64,000 nt of DNA. Source: Sphingomonas sp. IC-11 (GTDB taxonomy: Bacteria; Pseudomonadota; Alphaproteobacteria; Sphingomonadales; Sphingomonadaceae). How positions within the stretch are numbered: position 1 is the first letter of the stretch; each line of letters begins with the position of its first letter. The position numbers and the translations under genes were made by a program. Below, piece by piece: positions 28,038 through 37,069 of this stretch. Location of the stretch: NCBI RefSeq assembly GCF_021043365.1, contig NZ_JAJNDU010000001.1, positions 1,202,164-1,266,163 on the forward strand. The letters are read 5' to 3'. The notes under the pieces are model-generated. The model was not told the DNA's origin and did no database searches. It worked only from the letters and a program-made list of their open reading frames with translations.

Positions 28038-28802
28038 ATGAGTTTGTTCGATCTGACCGGCAAGGTCGTCCTGATCACCGGATCGTCGCGTGGCATCGGC
28101 AAGGCCAGCGCCATCGCTTGCGCTGAACAGGGCGCGAAGGTGGTGATCTCCAGCCGCAAGCAGAACGCCTGCGAAGAGGTGGCCGAGGAGATCAACGCCC
28201 GGTTCGGGCCCGGTACCGCGGTGGCGATCGCTGCGAACATCTCCGACAAGGCCGCGCTCCAGCATCTCGTCGACCAGAGCCGGCGCGAGTTCGGGCGGAT
28301 CGACTGCTTGGTCTGCAACGCCGCGTCCAACCCCTATTACGGGCCGCAGGAGGGCATTGCGGATGAGCAGTTCCGCAAGATCCTCGACAACAACATCCTC
28401 TCCAACCACTGGCTGATCACGATGGTCGCGCCCGAGATGAAGGAGCGCGGAGAAGGCTCGATCGTCATCGTCTCTTCGATCGGCGGACTTCGCGGATCGA
28501 CCGTGATCGGCGCCTATTGCATCAGCAAGGCGGCGGACATGCAGCTCGCCCGTAACCTGGCGCATGAATATGGCGCCCACGGCATCCGGGTGAACTGCAT
28601 CGCGCCGGGCCTGATCAAGACCGATTTCGCCAAGGCGCTGTGGGAAGACGAGGGGGCGGTGGCCGAGCGTAACCGCACGACGCCACTGCGCCGCATCGGC
28701 GAGCCGGAGGAGATTGCCGGCGCGGTCGTCTATCTCGCGTCGCGTGCCAGCGGCTTCATGACTGGCCAGACGATGGTGATCGACGGCGGCGTGACGATCT
28801 GA
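28038..28802 (+). CDS. SDR family NAD(P)-dependent oxidoreductase
   Basis: A 254-residue SDR. It has TGSSRGIGKASAIA, catalytic Ser in IVSSIGGLRG, YCISK and the GLIKTDFAKALW loop. The usual NNAG is NAAS (VCNAASNPYYG), a variant common in the DHRS4/YjgU-like branch. It probably handles 3-hydroxy/keto or 4-keto acyl groups. Ribosome site GGGGAGGGAG precedes the ATG. Given the kinase and ACAD upstream, it is a candidate for the keto-to-hydroxy step (LvaD-like), but that is inference from context. Confidence 0.9.
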   Translation: MSLFDLTGKVVLITGSSRGIGKASAIACAEQGAKVVISSRKQNACEEVAEEINARFGPGTAVAIAANISDKAALQHLVDQSRREFGRIDCLVCNAASNPYYGPQEGIADEQFRKILDNNILSNHWLITMVAPEMKERGEGSIVIVSSIGGLRGSTVIGAYCISKAADMQLARNLAHEYGAHGIRVNCIAPGLIKTDFAKALWEDEGAVAERNRTTPLRRIGEPEEIAGAVVYLASRASGFMTGQTMVIDGGVTI

Positions 28803-28851
28803 TCCCGCCGCCCCTCGGTCGGAGGCGCGCGTAAGCAATGATGAAGCCGGG

Positions 28852-28870
28852 GCGGGAGGTGTTCTCCCGC
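28852..28870. other. short intercistronic stem-loop between the two SDR genes
   Basis: GCGGGAG (28852-28858) and CTCCCGC (28864-28870) pair perfectly with a 5-base loop, 22 bases upstream of the second SDR start. It is one of a set of GC-rich hairpins in the gaps of this catabolic region. Confidence 0.4.
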
Positions 28871-28892
28871 TGCCTGTGCAACGGAGTGAGAC

Positions 28893-29690
28893 ATGGCTAG
28901 GTTCACCGACAAATCGATCATCGTGACGGGCGCCGGCTCCGGCATCGGGCGCGCCGCAGCGACGCTGTTCGCTGCCGAGGGTGGCTGGGTGATCGCCGCT
29001 GACAAGAAGGGCGCCGAGGAGACGGCGGAGGCGATCCGTGCCGCGGGCGGCACCGCGCACGCGATCGAGATGGACGCCGGCAGCGAGGAAGATGTCGTGC
29101 GCACCGTCGCGCTCGCCTGCGACAAGTTCGGCGGGCTGGACGTGATGTTCGCCAATGCCGGCATCTCGGGCGGCATGGCCAATATCTTCGATACTGACGT
29201 GGCGCTGATCACCGAAGTGTTGCGCGTGAACCTGATCGGCCCGTTCCTGGCGATCAAGCACGCCGCGCCGCGCATCGCCGAGCGCGGGCAGGGCGCGATC
29301 ATCCTGACGGCGAGCGTCGCCGGCATCCGTTCCGGTGCCGGATCACCGGCCTATTCGGCGTCCAAGGCCGGCGTGATCAACCTCGCGCAGGTGTCGGCGC
29401 AGCAGCTGTCGGGATCGAACGTCCGCGTCAACGCGATCTGCCCCGGGCTGACCGAGACCGGCATGACCAAGTCGGTGTTCGATTATGCGCGCGACGCCGG
29501 CAAGATCGACCGCGTCGGGCGGCTCAACCCGCTGCGGCGCGGTGCGCAGCCAGAGGAGCTGGCGAAGGTCGCGCTGTTCCTTGCCTCGGATGATGCAAGC
29601 TACGTCAACGGCCAGGCGATCGCGGTAGATGGCGGCCTGTCGTCGAGCCACCCGGTAACCAAGCAGGAATACGGCCGCACTACGGCCTGA
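28893..29690 (+). CDS. SDR family oxidoreductase
   Basis: A 265-residue SDR. It has [23 protein letters not shown], catalytic Ser in [16 protein letters not shown] and a C-terminal [18 protein letters not shown]. It differs in sequence from its neighbour at 28038, so it is not a recent duplicate. It is the last gene of the + strand run that begins with the ACAD10/11-like gene. CGGAGTGAG lies before the ATG. Substrate unknown; beta-oxidation 3-hydroxyacyl-CoA dehydrogenase activity is one option. Confidence 0.9.
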   Translation: MARFTDKSIIVTGAGSGIGRAAATLFAAEGGWVIAADKKGAEETAEAIRAAGGTAHAIEMDAGSEEDVVRTVALACDKFGGLDVMFANAGISGGMANIFDTDVALITEVLRVNLIGPFLAIKHAAPRIAERGQGAIILTASVAGIRSGAGSPAYSASKAGVINLAQVSAQQLSGSNVRVNAICPGLTETGMTKSVFDYARDAGKIDRVGRLNPLRRGAQPEELAKVALFLASDDASYVNGQAIAVDGGLSSSHPVTKQEYGRTTA

Positions 29691-29718
29691 TGCTCCCCGG
29701 GGTTTCAAACGCCACGTC

Positions 29719-29770
29719 TATCGGAAAGGGGGCATTCTCGTTTCCGATACGTGACGGTATGAACATACCG
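29719..29770. terminator. double stem-loop between convergent SDR and DUF885 genes
   Basis: TATCGGAAA (29719-29727) and TTTCCGATA (29741-29749) form a perfect 9-bp stem; right after it CGGTATG (29755-29761) and CATACCG (29764-29770) form a second palindrome followed by CCTTTCTT. The place between two convergent genes makes a bidirectional terminator likely. Confidence 0.65.
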
Positions 29771-29797
29771 CCTTTCTTGAGGACGCGGTTACGGCGG

Positions 29798-31648
29798 TCA
29801 GGTACGTTCCGCCGCCACCCACCGATCGACTACTTTGGCAAGAACGCCAAGCGGCATCCCGCCGGCTTGCACCACAACATCGTTGAAGCCCCGCACATCG
29901 AAACGTCCAGCAAGGCGAGCTTTCGCGTGGTCGCGCAGTCGATTGATCTCGTTATGACCCGTCTTGTAGCCAAGCGCTTGTCCTGGCCAGATGCAGTAAC
30001 GGTTGATCTCTGAACGGGCGCGGCTTTCAGTGTATCCGGTCGCTGCCATGAGCCAGCGCACGGCCTGATCGACGCTCCAGCGCTTGTGGTGAAGCCCCGT
30101 ATCTACCACGAGGCGTGCCGCTCGGAAGTTCATCGATTGCAGGTAGCCGATCCGACCGAGTGGATCGTCTTCATAATAACCCAGCTCCGCCCCAATCTGT
30201 TCGGCGTACAAGCCCCATCCTTCCGAATAGGCATTGAAGCCTAGGAGAGTTCGGATCAGGGGCAAGTCGAAAGTATATTCGCCCTGCCAGATATGGCCCG
30301 GAATACCCTCATGGAAGGTCAGCGTTGCGAGTTCGAACCGGGGCCAGTTCGCCGTGTCACGCAAATTGATGTAATAGATTCCCGGCGTCGAGCCATCGAG
30401 CGCGCCCGGCCCGGCATACCCGTTGGGCGCCCCGTTCTGAATGGCAGGCGGCACCCGCTTGATAACGAGATTCCCGCGTACGAGCTTGCTGAAAGCTTGC
30501 GGCAGGCGCGGTCGAAGCCGGGCGACGACGGTATTTAGGTATTCCAGCAATTCCGCGCGCCCTGCGTCCGTGTTGGCGTAGAGCAGGTCCGGCCGCTTGC
30601 CGAGCGCCGCCAGGCGCTCGCCCGGTGTGCCTTGCGCCAAGCCCTGTGCGCGGAGCAGCGGATCTAGCTGGGCGGCATAGGCGCGGCATTGTTCAACCCC
30701 GGATTCGTGTATCTCATCCGGCGTGCGCTTTGTTGTGGTGGCCGCCTCCGCCAGCCAGGCGTAGCGATCCGCCGCGTCGGGCATGTGCCACATTCCCCCA
30801 TCCTGAGGTGCGCGAGGGCGTAGGGAAGCGAGGGCATCCGCCTGATTTGCGAGGGCGGGAGCAATGCGGCGATCGACGATCGCCGTGGCGCGAGCCGTCC
30901 AGTTGCCGGTCAGGCCAGCCTTGGCGAGCTTGTCGGCGAAGCTACGGATCATGCCCTGCTCGGCGGCTGGTTGCGCGGCGCCGGCGCGCAGTTGCGCGAC
31001 GGTGATGTCGTTGAAGGGAGCTGGCAGCAGCACGTTCTGGCGAGCATCGGCCTGTATCCGGCGCGTTTCGGCCTCGAGCTGGCCAGCATAGGCCTCAAGC
31101 CGGCTAAGATAGGCCTCGGCATCTGCGCGATTTGCGATTTGATGCTTGTTCTCAAGTAAATCGGGCGTGTCGACGAACGCGCCATTGCCCTGCGTCACCA
31201 CATAGGGGGTCGAGCGGTAGTTGTTGTTCGACAGGAATGCCATGTCGCCTACCGGCATCCGGCGCCAACCTTCGAGCGCGATTTCATGGGCGGCGATCAC
31301 GGTTTCGACATGGGTCGCGACGGTGGGCGAGAGAGCGGCCCGATTGATGGCTTGGAGTTGAGCCAGCCGCTTTGCTGCGTCATCCCTGCGAGCCGCCTCT
31401 GCGGTGGCACTGCGGTCGGTCAGCTTGCCCTTGAGCGACATCCGCTTGCCGCTGTCGAGACCAAGGTATGCCGCGCCGTCCGGGTAGGCAGCGAGGAGGG
31501 CTTCTGCCTGTTGATTGAGGATCGCCAGCGCGGCGGTGTCGGCGCTGCTGCTGGCACCACCCGTCTGCGCATGTGCTGGGGCAACCAGGGCGCTGCTGAC
31601 GGCAAAAGCGGCAGTGCCGGTGAGGAAGTCGCGTCGATCGATCGTCAT
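29798..31648 (-). CDS. exported DUF885 family protein (putative metallo-hydrolase)
   Basis: A 616-residue protein with a twin-arginine signal (MTIDRRDFLTGTAAFAVSSA, cleavage near AHA-Q) and the HEGIPGH motif typical of DUF885 proteins, a family resembling zinc carboxypeptidases; the two His and the Glu are probable metal/catalytic residues. It is thus likely folded in the cytoplasm with metal and exported by Tat. The frame continues upstream through the end of tesB, but the signal peptide fixes the ATG at 31646-31648. A peptide or amide substrate is possible; the link to acyl-CoA catabolism is positional only. Confidence 0.87.
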   Translation of the reverse strand: MTIDRRDFLTGTAAFAVSSALVAPAHAQTGGASSSADTAALAILNQQAEALLAAYPDGAAYLGLDSGKRMSLKGKLTDRSATAEAARRDDAAKRLAQLQAINRAALSPTVATHVETVIAAHEIALEGWRRMPVGDMAFLSNNNYRSTPYVVTQGNGAFVDTPDLLENKHQIANRADAEAYLSRLEAYAGQLEAETRRIQADARQNVLLPAPFNDITVAQLRAGAAQPAAEQGMIRSFADKLAKAGLTGNWTARATAIVDRRIAPALANQADALASLRPRAPQDGGMWHMPDAADRYAWLAEAATTTKRTPDEIHESGVEQCRAYAAQLDPLLRAQGLAQGTPGERLAALGKRPDLLYANTDAGRAELLEYLNTVVARLRPRLPQAFSKLVRGNLVIKRVPPAIQNGAPNGYAGPGALDGSTPGIYYINLRDTANWPRFELATLTFHEGIPGHIWQGEYTFDLPLIRTLLGFNAYSEGWGLYAEQIGAELGYYEDDPLGRIGYLQSMNFRAARLVVDTGLHHKRWSVDQAVRWLMAATGYTESRARSEINRYCIWPGQALGYKTGHNEINRLRDHAKARLAGRFDVRGFNDVVVQAGGMPLGVLAKVVDRWVAAERT

Positions 31649-31752
31649 GCTGACACTCGAAACAGGAGGGAGCGGGAGAAAGCACATGTCCGAAGCCGGG
31701 TGACTTCCCACGAGAAGAGGGCGTCGTAGGCTGGACGACGTATGGCGCGCAG

Positions 31753-32664
31753 CTACTCCGCGCGCGGGGTGCGCTGACGGATCAATCCTTCCTGCGCGAC
31801 GCTGGCGACGAGGCGGCCATCCTGCGTGAAGATCTGACCGCGGTTCATGCCGCGCGCATGGCCGGCCCAGGGGCTGTCGGTGGCGTAGAGCAGCCATTCG
31901 TCGGCGCGGAAATCCTCGTGCAGCCAGACGGAGTGGTCGAGGCTGGCGCTCTGGAAGCCGGGCGTCGTCCAGTTGACGCCGTGCGGCAGCATACAGGTGC
32001 CGAGCAGCGCCATGTCGGACGCGTAGGAGAGGATCGCGCGGTGCATCGAGGGATCGTCGCCGACCGGAGCGACGGCGCGGAACCAGCTGTGCTGGATCGG
32101 CTCCGTCGGCGTCGGGTTGAACCACTTGCGCGGGTAGACCGGGCGGATCTCGATCGGGCGCGGGCGGGTGACCATGCGCCGCTGCTTCTCGGGCAGGTTC
32201 ACCGCGTCCTTCTCGCGCAGTTCCGCCTCGGTCGGCAGCGCTTCGGGCGGGGGCACGTCGGGCATCCGATCCTGATGGTGGAAGCCGTCCTCCGGCACCT
32301 GCAGCGAGCAGGCGAGGTTCAGGATCGGGGCGCCCCGCTGCATCGCGATGACGCGGCGAGTGGCAAAGCTGCGGCCTTCGAAGTCGCGCACGACGCGGTA
32401 GACGATCGGGAAGTTCTCGTCGCCCGGCCGCATGAAATAGGCGTGCAGCGAATGCGCGACCTTGGGTGCGTCAGTCGAGCGCTGCGCGGCCTGGAGCGCC
32501 TGGGCGATCACCTGGCCGCCGAAGACGCGGCCGACGCCGCCCTTCGACCGACGGCCGCGATAGAGATCGGTATCGATTTCCTCGACGTCGAGCAGATCGA
32601 CGAGATCGGCGGCCAGAGCCTCGGGAGTGGGGGGAATGCGCGTGTCGTTCGAGGTGTCGCTCAT
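31753..32664 (-). CDS. tesB: acyl-CoA thioesterase II
   Basis: A 303-residue double-hotdog enzyme with VFGGQVIAQALQAAQRS in the first half and SASLDHSVWLHEDFRADEW in the second, the latter holding the catalytic Asp of TesB (SLDH). It hydrolyses medium/long acyl-CoA, preventing CoA sequestration or releasing products. ATG 32662-32664 gives MSDTSNDTRIPPTPEALA; a longer frame to 32703 lacks support. Ribosome site is weak. It lies downstream of an ACAD gene on the same strand with a strong hairpin in the gap. Confidence 0.92.
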   Translation of the reverse strand: MSDTSNDTRIPPTPEALAADLVDLLDVEEIDTDLYRGRRSKGGVGRVFGGQVIAQALQAAQRSTDAPKVAHSLHAYFMRPGDENFPIVYRVVRDFEGRSFATRRVIAMQRGAPILNLACSLQVPEDGFHHQDRMPDVPPPEALPTEAELREKDAVNLPEKQRRMVTRPRPIEIRPVYPRKWFNPTPTEPIQHSWFRAVAPVGDDPSMHRAILSYASDMALLGTCMLPHGVNWTTPGFQSASLDHSVWLHEDFRADEWLLYATDSPWAGHARGMNRGQIFTQDGRLVASVAQEGLIRQRTPRAE

Positions 32665-32760
32665 CTGGTCCGGTCCCTGTGCCTGCCGCGATGGGGCAGG
32701 CAAGCAGGGCGGCCGTGGATCACGCCTGGCACACCTGTTGCGACCCGCCCCTGGTGTCGC

Positions 32761-32788
32761 TCCCCTCCCTCCTGCGGGAGGGAGGGGA
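32761..32788. repeat. perfect GC-rich palindrome upstream of tesB
   Basis: TCCCCTCCCTCC (32761-32772), TGCG loop, GGAGGGAGGGGA (32777-32788): a perfect 12-bp stem in the gap between the ACAD stop and the tesB start (both minus strand). On the minus strand the T run precedes rather than follows the stem, so it is not a standard terminator; a REP-like or mRNA-stability element is more likely. Confidence 0.55.
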
Positions 32789-32794
32789 AAAGCG

Positions 32795-33922
32795 TCAATA
32801 GCCGGCCGCGCGCGCGAGGCGATCGGCGTGGAAGTTCGCGTCTCCGAACAGTTCGGCCAGGACGCGCTGGCGCTTCATGTAGAAGCCGATGTCATATTCA
32901 TCGGTCATGCCGATGCCGCCGTGCATCTGGATGCCCTCCTGCACGCTGAGCATCGTGGCGAGGCCGGTCATCGCCTTGGCGACCGAGACCGCAGCGTCCG
33001 CCTTCTCATCACCGGCGTCGAGCAGCTGCTGCGCCTTCAGCACGGCGGCGCGGGCCACTTCCATCTCGCTGTAGAGGTGCGACGCGCGGTGCTGCAGCGC
33101 CTGGAAACTGCCGATCAGCACGCCGAACTGCTTGCGCTCCTTGAGGTAGTTCACCGTCATGTCCATCGCGCCAGCACCGACGCCGAGCATCTCGGCAGCG
33201 GCACCCGCGCGGCCGGCGCGCAGCAGGCGATCGAGCGGCGTGCGGCCGGCGTCGACCTCGCCGATCACGGCGTCGGCATCGACCTCGACACCGTCGAACT
33301 CGATCCGCGCCGCGAGGCTGGCGTCGGTCAGACGCTCGGCCTTGGCGGTCATGCCAGCGGCATCCTTGGGCACGGCGAACAGCGTGACGCCGTCCTGATC
33401 ATCGGCCGAGCCGGCCGTGCGCGCGGCGACGATCACCACGTCAGCAACATGGCCGTGGTGGACGAACTGCTTGGCGCCGGTGAGCTTGAAGCCGTTGCCG
33501 GCGCGCTCCGCCTTCATGGCAACCGACGAGCGGTGCTTCGCGCCTTCGTCGATCGCGAGCGCGGCAACCGTCTCACCAGCGAGAATGCCGGGGAACCAGC
33601 GATCCGCGTGCGGCGTGCCCTTCATCGCCTCGACCGCGGCGACGGCGGTCTGAAGGAAGGGCGAGGGCGACAGGTTGCGACCGATTTCTTCGAGCACGAC
33701 GCCCGCCTCGACATGGCCGAGGCCAAGGCCGCCCTGTGCCTCGTCGATGAGGATGCCGGTGAAGCCCATGTCGGCGAACTGCTTCCACAGATCGCGCGAG
33801 AAGCCGGTCTGGTCATTGTCGTCGCGCAGCTTGCGCATGTGGCTGACGGGGGCGGAATCGGCCACGAAATCGCGCGCGGTGTCGCGCAGCATGGTCTGAT
33901 CTTCGTTCAGGAAAAGAGGCAT
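32795..33922 (-). CDS. acyl-CoA dehydrogenase, short subunit type
   Basis: A 375-residue ACAD. It ends QMHGGIGMTDEYDIGFYMKR, FGDANFHADRLARAAGY, the same class as the 354-residue protein at 16996, and like it lacks the xGTSEIQ loop. It starts MPLFLNEDQTMLRDTARDFV. Its expected partner is the 394-residue ACAD immediately upstream on the same strand (34060-35244). The pair would act as a heteromeric acyl-CoA dehydrogenase. The two pairs in this window share subunit architecture but are not near-identical, so they probably act on different intermediates. Confidence 0.87.
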   Translation of the reverse strand: MPLFLNEDQTMLRDTARDFVADSAPVSHMRKLRDDNDQTGFSRDLWKQFADMGFTGILIDEAQGGLGLGHVEAGVVLEEIGRNLSPSPFLQTAVAAVEAMKGTPHADRWFPGILAGETVAALAIDEGAKHRSSVAMKAERAGNGFKLTGAKQFVHHGHVADVVIVAARTAGSADDQDGVTLFAVPKDAAGMTAKAERLTDASLAARIEFDGVEVDADAVIGEVDAGRTPLDRLLRAGRAGAAAEMLGVGAGAMDMTVNYLKERKQFGVLIGSFQALQHRASHLYSEMEVARAAVLKAQQLLDAGDEKADAAVSVAKAMTGLATMLSVQEGIQMHGGIGMTDEYDIGFYMKRQRVLAELFGDANFHADRLARAAGY

Positions 33923-33941
33923 CGTTCGTCCCTTTTACGCC

Positions 33942-34053
33942 CCGGCGCGCTTGAGCGCCGGAGGAGGTGGGAAGCGGCGGCAGGCCCGTGGCCGCGCCGC
34001 CCGCTTCCCGTAGATGGTGTGGCGAGCGCGCCCTCCCCGTGAGGGGAAGGGCG
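33942..34053. other. cluster of stem-loops between paired ACAD genes
   Basis: The 137-base gap holds three hairpins. CCGGCGC/GCGCCGG lies at 33942-33961. A longer one, GGGAAGCGG paired with CCGCTTCCC with one bulge, follows within about 33970-34009. CGCCCTCCCC/GGGGAAGGGCG lies at about 34029-34053. No T runs. They may set different expression of the two subunits. Confidence 0.45.
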
Positions 34054-34059
34054 ACCCGA

Positions 34060-35244
34060 TCACGCGCCCGGCAGCTCCAGGATGCGCTTCGAAATGATGT
34101 TGAGCTGCACCTCGCTGGTGCCGCCCTCGATCGAGTTCGCCTTGGTGCGCAGCCAGTCGCGGGCCGGCGCACCGCCGCGCGACCGCTCGCTTTCCCATTC
34201 CAGATTGTCCGAGCCGCCCGAGGCCATCAGCAGTTCGTGGCGCGCCTTGTTCAGCTCCGTGCCGTAATATTTCATCATCGACGGCTGGGCGGGATGCGCG
34301 CGGCCGGCCTTCAGCTCGTCAATGAAACGTTCGGACTGGGCAGCGAACGCCTTGGAACGAACCTCAAACTCGGCGATCTTGGCGCGCAGCAGCGGATCAG
34401 CGAGGCGACCGTCATGATCGAGACCGATGGTGGCGATCGCGCCTTCGATCAGCGGGTTCCTGCCGCCGCCGCCGAGGCCCATGTTCGAGATCATCTCACG
34501 CTCATGGCCGAGCAGGTATTTCGCGACGTCCCAGCCCTTGTTGAGCTCTCCGACGAGGTTCTCCTTCGGCACCTTCACATTGTCGAAGAAGGTTTCGCAG
34601 AAGGGCGAATAGCCGCTGATCAAGAGAATCGGCTTGGTCGAGACGCCGGGCGTCTGCATGTCGAACAGGACGAAGCTGATGCCCTTGTGCTTGTTCGTCT
34701 TGTCGGTGCGCACGAGGCAGAAGATCCAGTCCGCATAATTGGCGTAGCTGGTCCAGATCTTCTGGCCGTTGATGAGGAAGTGATCGCCCTTGTCCTCCGC
34801 CGAGGTGGCGAGGCTGGCGAGGTCGGACCCGGCGTTCGGCTCCGAATAGCCCTGGCACCAGCGGATCTCGCCGCGCGCGATCTTGGGCAGATGCTCCTTC
34901 TTCTGCTCCTCGGTGCCGTATTTCAGCAGCGCCGGCCCGAGCATCGAGATGCCGAACGAGGACAGCGGGTTGCGGCACCGCAGCTTCGCCATTTCCTCGC
35001 GCAGGATCTTGGTTTCGGCCGCCGAGAGGCCGCCGCCGCCATATTCCTTGGGCCAATCGGGCACGGTCCAGCCCTTGGCACCCATGGCGTCCATCCACTG
35101 CTTCTGCGCCGGGGTCATGGCGCTCTGGTCGCGGCCACCCCAGACGCTGTCTTTTTCGCTGCGGATTGGCTCGCGCATCTCGGGCGGGCAATTCGCCTCG
35201 AGCCACGCGCGCGTCTCGGCGCGGAACTGATCAAGATCGGTCAT
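34060..35244 (-). CDS. acyl-CoA dehydrogenase, long subunit type
   Basis: A 394-residue ACAD with RWCQGYSEPNAGSDLASLAT, KIWTSYANYADWIFCLVRTD and C-terminal EGGTSEVQLNIISKRI (from residue 373); Gly374 stands in the MCAD catalytic-Glu position. It is the counterpart of the 406-residue protein at 15670. Its start overlaps the stop of the VOC gene by four bases (ATGA 35241-35244), so amidase, VOC and this ACAD form a coupled minus-strand series. Role: dehydrogenation of an acyl-CoA, likely with the 375-residue subunit. Confidence 0.88.
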   Translation of the reverse strand: MTDLDQFRAETRAWLEANCPPEMREPIRSEKDSVWGGRDQSAMTPAQKQWMDAMGAKGWTVPDWPKEYGGGGLSAAETKILREEMAKLRCRNPLSSFGISMLGPALLKYGTEEQKKEHLPKIARGEIRWCQGYSEPNAGSDLASLATSAEDKGDHFLINGQKIWTSYANYADWIFCLVRTDKTNKHKGISFVLFDMQTPGVSTKPILLISGYSPFCETFFDNVKVPKENLVGELNKGWDVAKYLLGHEREMISNMGLGGGGRNPLIEGAIATIGLDHDGRLADPLLRAKIAEFEVRSKAFAAQSERFIDELKAGRAHPAQPSMMKYYGTELNKARHELLMASGGSDNLEWESERSRGGAPARDWLRTKANSIEGGTSEVQLNIISKRILELPGA

Positions 35245-35645
35245 TCGCTTGCTCCTTCGCGGGTCTTCTCGCGCAGATATTGGATGAGTTCGATGGTGTG
35301 GCCTTCCGGATCATCGAGGAAGGCGATGCGCATGCCGGGGAGATCCTCCGGCGGGCGAACGGCGGTGGCACCGGCGGCGACCGCGCGATCCCAGGCGGCC
35401 TGGATGTCGCGGGTCGACAGGCCGAGCGGCCCGTGATTGTCCCCGCGCACCAGCGCGCGGCCGTCGGTGTGATGATAGAGGACGAGCGTGAAGGGATCGT
35501 CCGGGAGCCCGATCAGCACCTCTTCCATCCCCGGAAGCGCGATGCGGTTGCGCTCCGTGAACCCGAACGCTTGTTCGTAGAAGGCGAGGGCGCGCGGCAG
35601 ATCCTGCACGACGAACTTCGTGAAGAGGATGCGGCCGACGGTCAT
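35241..35645 (-). CDS. VOC family protein
   Basis: A 134-residue vicinal-oxygen-chelate protein starting [20 protein letters not shown] and containing [17 protein letters not shown], the usual metal-ligand Glu near the end. Both ends are in ATGA overlaps, with the amidase upstream (35642-35645) and the ACAD downstream (35241-35244). It may be an epimerase/lyase or dioxygenase-like enzyme of the pathway. Methylmalonyl-CoA epimerase also has this fold, but the sequence is not clearly that. Confidence 0.85.
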   Translation of the reverse strand: MTVGRILFTKFVVQDLPRALAFYEQAFGFTERNRIALPGMEEVLIGLPDDPFTLVLYHHTDGRALVRGDNHGPLGLSTRDIQAAWDRAVAAGATAVRPPEDLPGMRIAFLDDPEGHTIELIQYLREKTREGASE

Positions 35646-36964
35646 TGTGCGCGCCCCGCCGCATCGTGGATGTCGCGTGCCGCGGCGATGGCGGTGCGAT
35701 CGGCGTAGAGGTCCGCGATCACCTGGACGCCGATCGGCAGCCCGTCCGCATCCCGGCCGATCGGCAGGCTGGTGGCGGGCAGCATGGGGAAGGTGGCGAG
35801 GCCGGGGAAGACGAACTGGTGGAAGAATTGCGTGTCCTCGCCGTTGATCGAGAGGCGGCGGGTGGCGAGCGGCGTCCGATCATGCGGGAAGGCCGTCATG
35901 CCCACCGTCGGCGCGATCACCGCATCATAGCTTTCGAACAGGCGGCGCCACTGGCGCTGATTGCGGGCCTGCTCGTCATGGAGGTGGAGCCAGGGTTCGA
36001 GCTCGGGCGCGGCCTGCCCTTCGGGACGCGGCGCGCGGCGCGACATGGCGATGTTGAGCATCTGCCAATAGCCGGCGTGCTGGCGTTCGAGATCGGGGAG
36101 GAGATCGCTGCTGGTGTCGACGGTGGCGCCGGTTTCCCGCAGCGCGTTTGCGACCCGTTCGAGTGCGGCGATGATCGATTGCTGCACCTTTGCCATCGGA
36201 TGGCTGGTGAGGAGCAGGAAGCGCCATTTGTCACCGTGGCGGCGGGCAGGGGCGAGCGGGTGATCGGCGACGATGTCGAGCGCGGTTTCGAGATCGTCGG
36301 CATCGCGCGCCATCGGACCGAGCACCGACAGGACGGTGCGCGCCCCGTCGGTGCCGGGCATGTAGTGGCCCTCCGTGGGGATGACACCCCAGGTGGTCTT
36401 GTGCCCCCAGACGCCGTTGAAGGCGGCGGGCACGCGGATCGAGCCGCCGATGTCGGAGCCGAATTCGAGCGGGACCATGCCGGCGGCGAGCGCGACGGCC
36501 GACCCGCCGGACGAGCCGCCCGCGACCCGATCCGGGTTCACGGCATTGTTGGTGCGGCCATAGACGGGATTGTCGGACTGGAGATCCGACAGGGCCGGAG
36601 GCACGTTGGTCTTGCCCAGGATGATCGCGCCGGCCGCCTTCAGCCGGCGAACGGTGACAGCGTCTTCGGCGGCGGTGAAATCGCGATGCTCGGCAAAGCC
36701 GAAGGTGGTCGGCAGGCCGGCGACGTCATAGCTTTCCTTGATCGTCATCGGCACGCCGAGGAGCGGGCCATCGAACCCTTCCGCGATACGCGCGTCGAGC
36801 TCGGCGGCTGCCTGCCGGGCACGATCGAAATCACGCACCACGACCGCGTTGAGCGCGCCGTCGCGTTCTTCGATGCGGGCGATCGCCGCCTCGGTCTCCT
36901 GAAGCGCCGTGGTGGCGCCGGAGCGGACGGCGGCGGCGGTCTGGAGGGCCGTGCGTTCAGTCAT
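35642..36964 (-). CDS. amidase signature family hydrolase
   Basis: A 440-residue amidase with the Ser-cisSer-Lys triad: Lys76 in GVPMTIKES, the GGSSGGSA motif at 149-156 (cis-Ser 151/152), and nucleophile Ser175 in GSDIGGSIR. It hydrolyses a C-N amide bond; the family has wide substrate range. It lies at the head of the coupled amidase-VOC-ACAD-ACAD run on the minus strand. There is no GatB/GatC neighbour and no GatA-type sequence features, so it is a catabolic amidase rather than a tRNA amidotransferase subunit. Confidence 0.92.
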   Translation of the reverse strand: MTERTALQTAAAVRSGATTALQETEAAIARIEERDGALNAVVVRDFDRARQAAAELDARIAEGFDGPLLGVPMTIKESYDVAGLPTTFGFAEHRDFTAAEDAVTVRRLKAAGAIILGKTNVPPALSDLQSDNPVYGRTNNAVNPDRVAGGSSGGSAVALAAGMVPLEFGSDIGGSIRVPAAFNGVWGHKTTWGVIPTEGHYMPGTDGARTVLSVLGPMARDADDLETALDIVADHPLAPARRHGDKWRFLLLTSHPMAKVQQSIIAALERVANALRETGATVDTSSDLLPDLERQHAGYWQMLNIAMSRRAPRPEGQAAPELEPWLHLHDEQARNQRQWRRLFESYDAVIAPTVGMTAFPHDRTPLATRRLSINGEDTQFFHQFVFPGLATFPMLPATSLPIGRDADGLPIGVQVIADLYADRTAIAAARDIHDAAGRAQ

Positions 36965-37069
36965 CGCTGGAGGCTCCTGTGCCCGCCTGCCCGGCGCACG
37001 CGGGGACCGATACCTCCAAGAGAGAGGGGCGGCACCATGGCGCGACGGGCAGGGCGGGGCACGATGCGG

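Noticed and set aside
28038..29690. The two SDR genes as a tandem duplication
   Set aside because: Their motifs differ (NAAS versus NAG, YCISK versus YSASK) and similarity is only at family level.
31649..32125. N-terminal extension of the DUF885 gene through the end of tesB
   Set aside because: The frame is open but the Tat signal MTIDRRDFL fixes the start at 31648; the extension is a shifted-frame reading of tesB.
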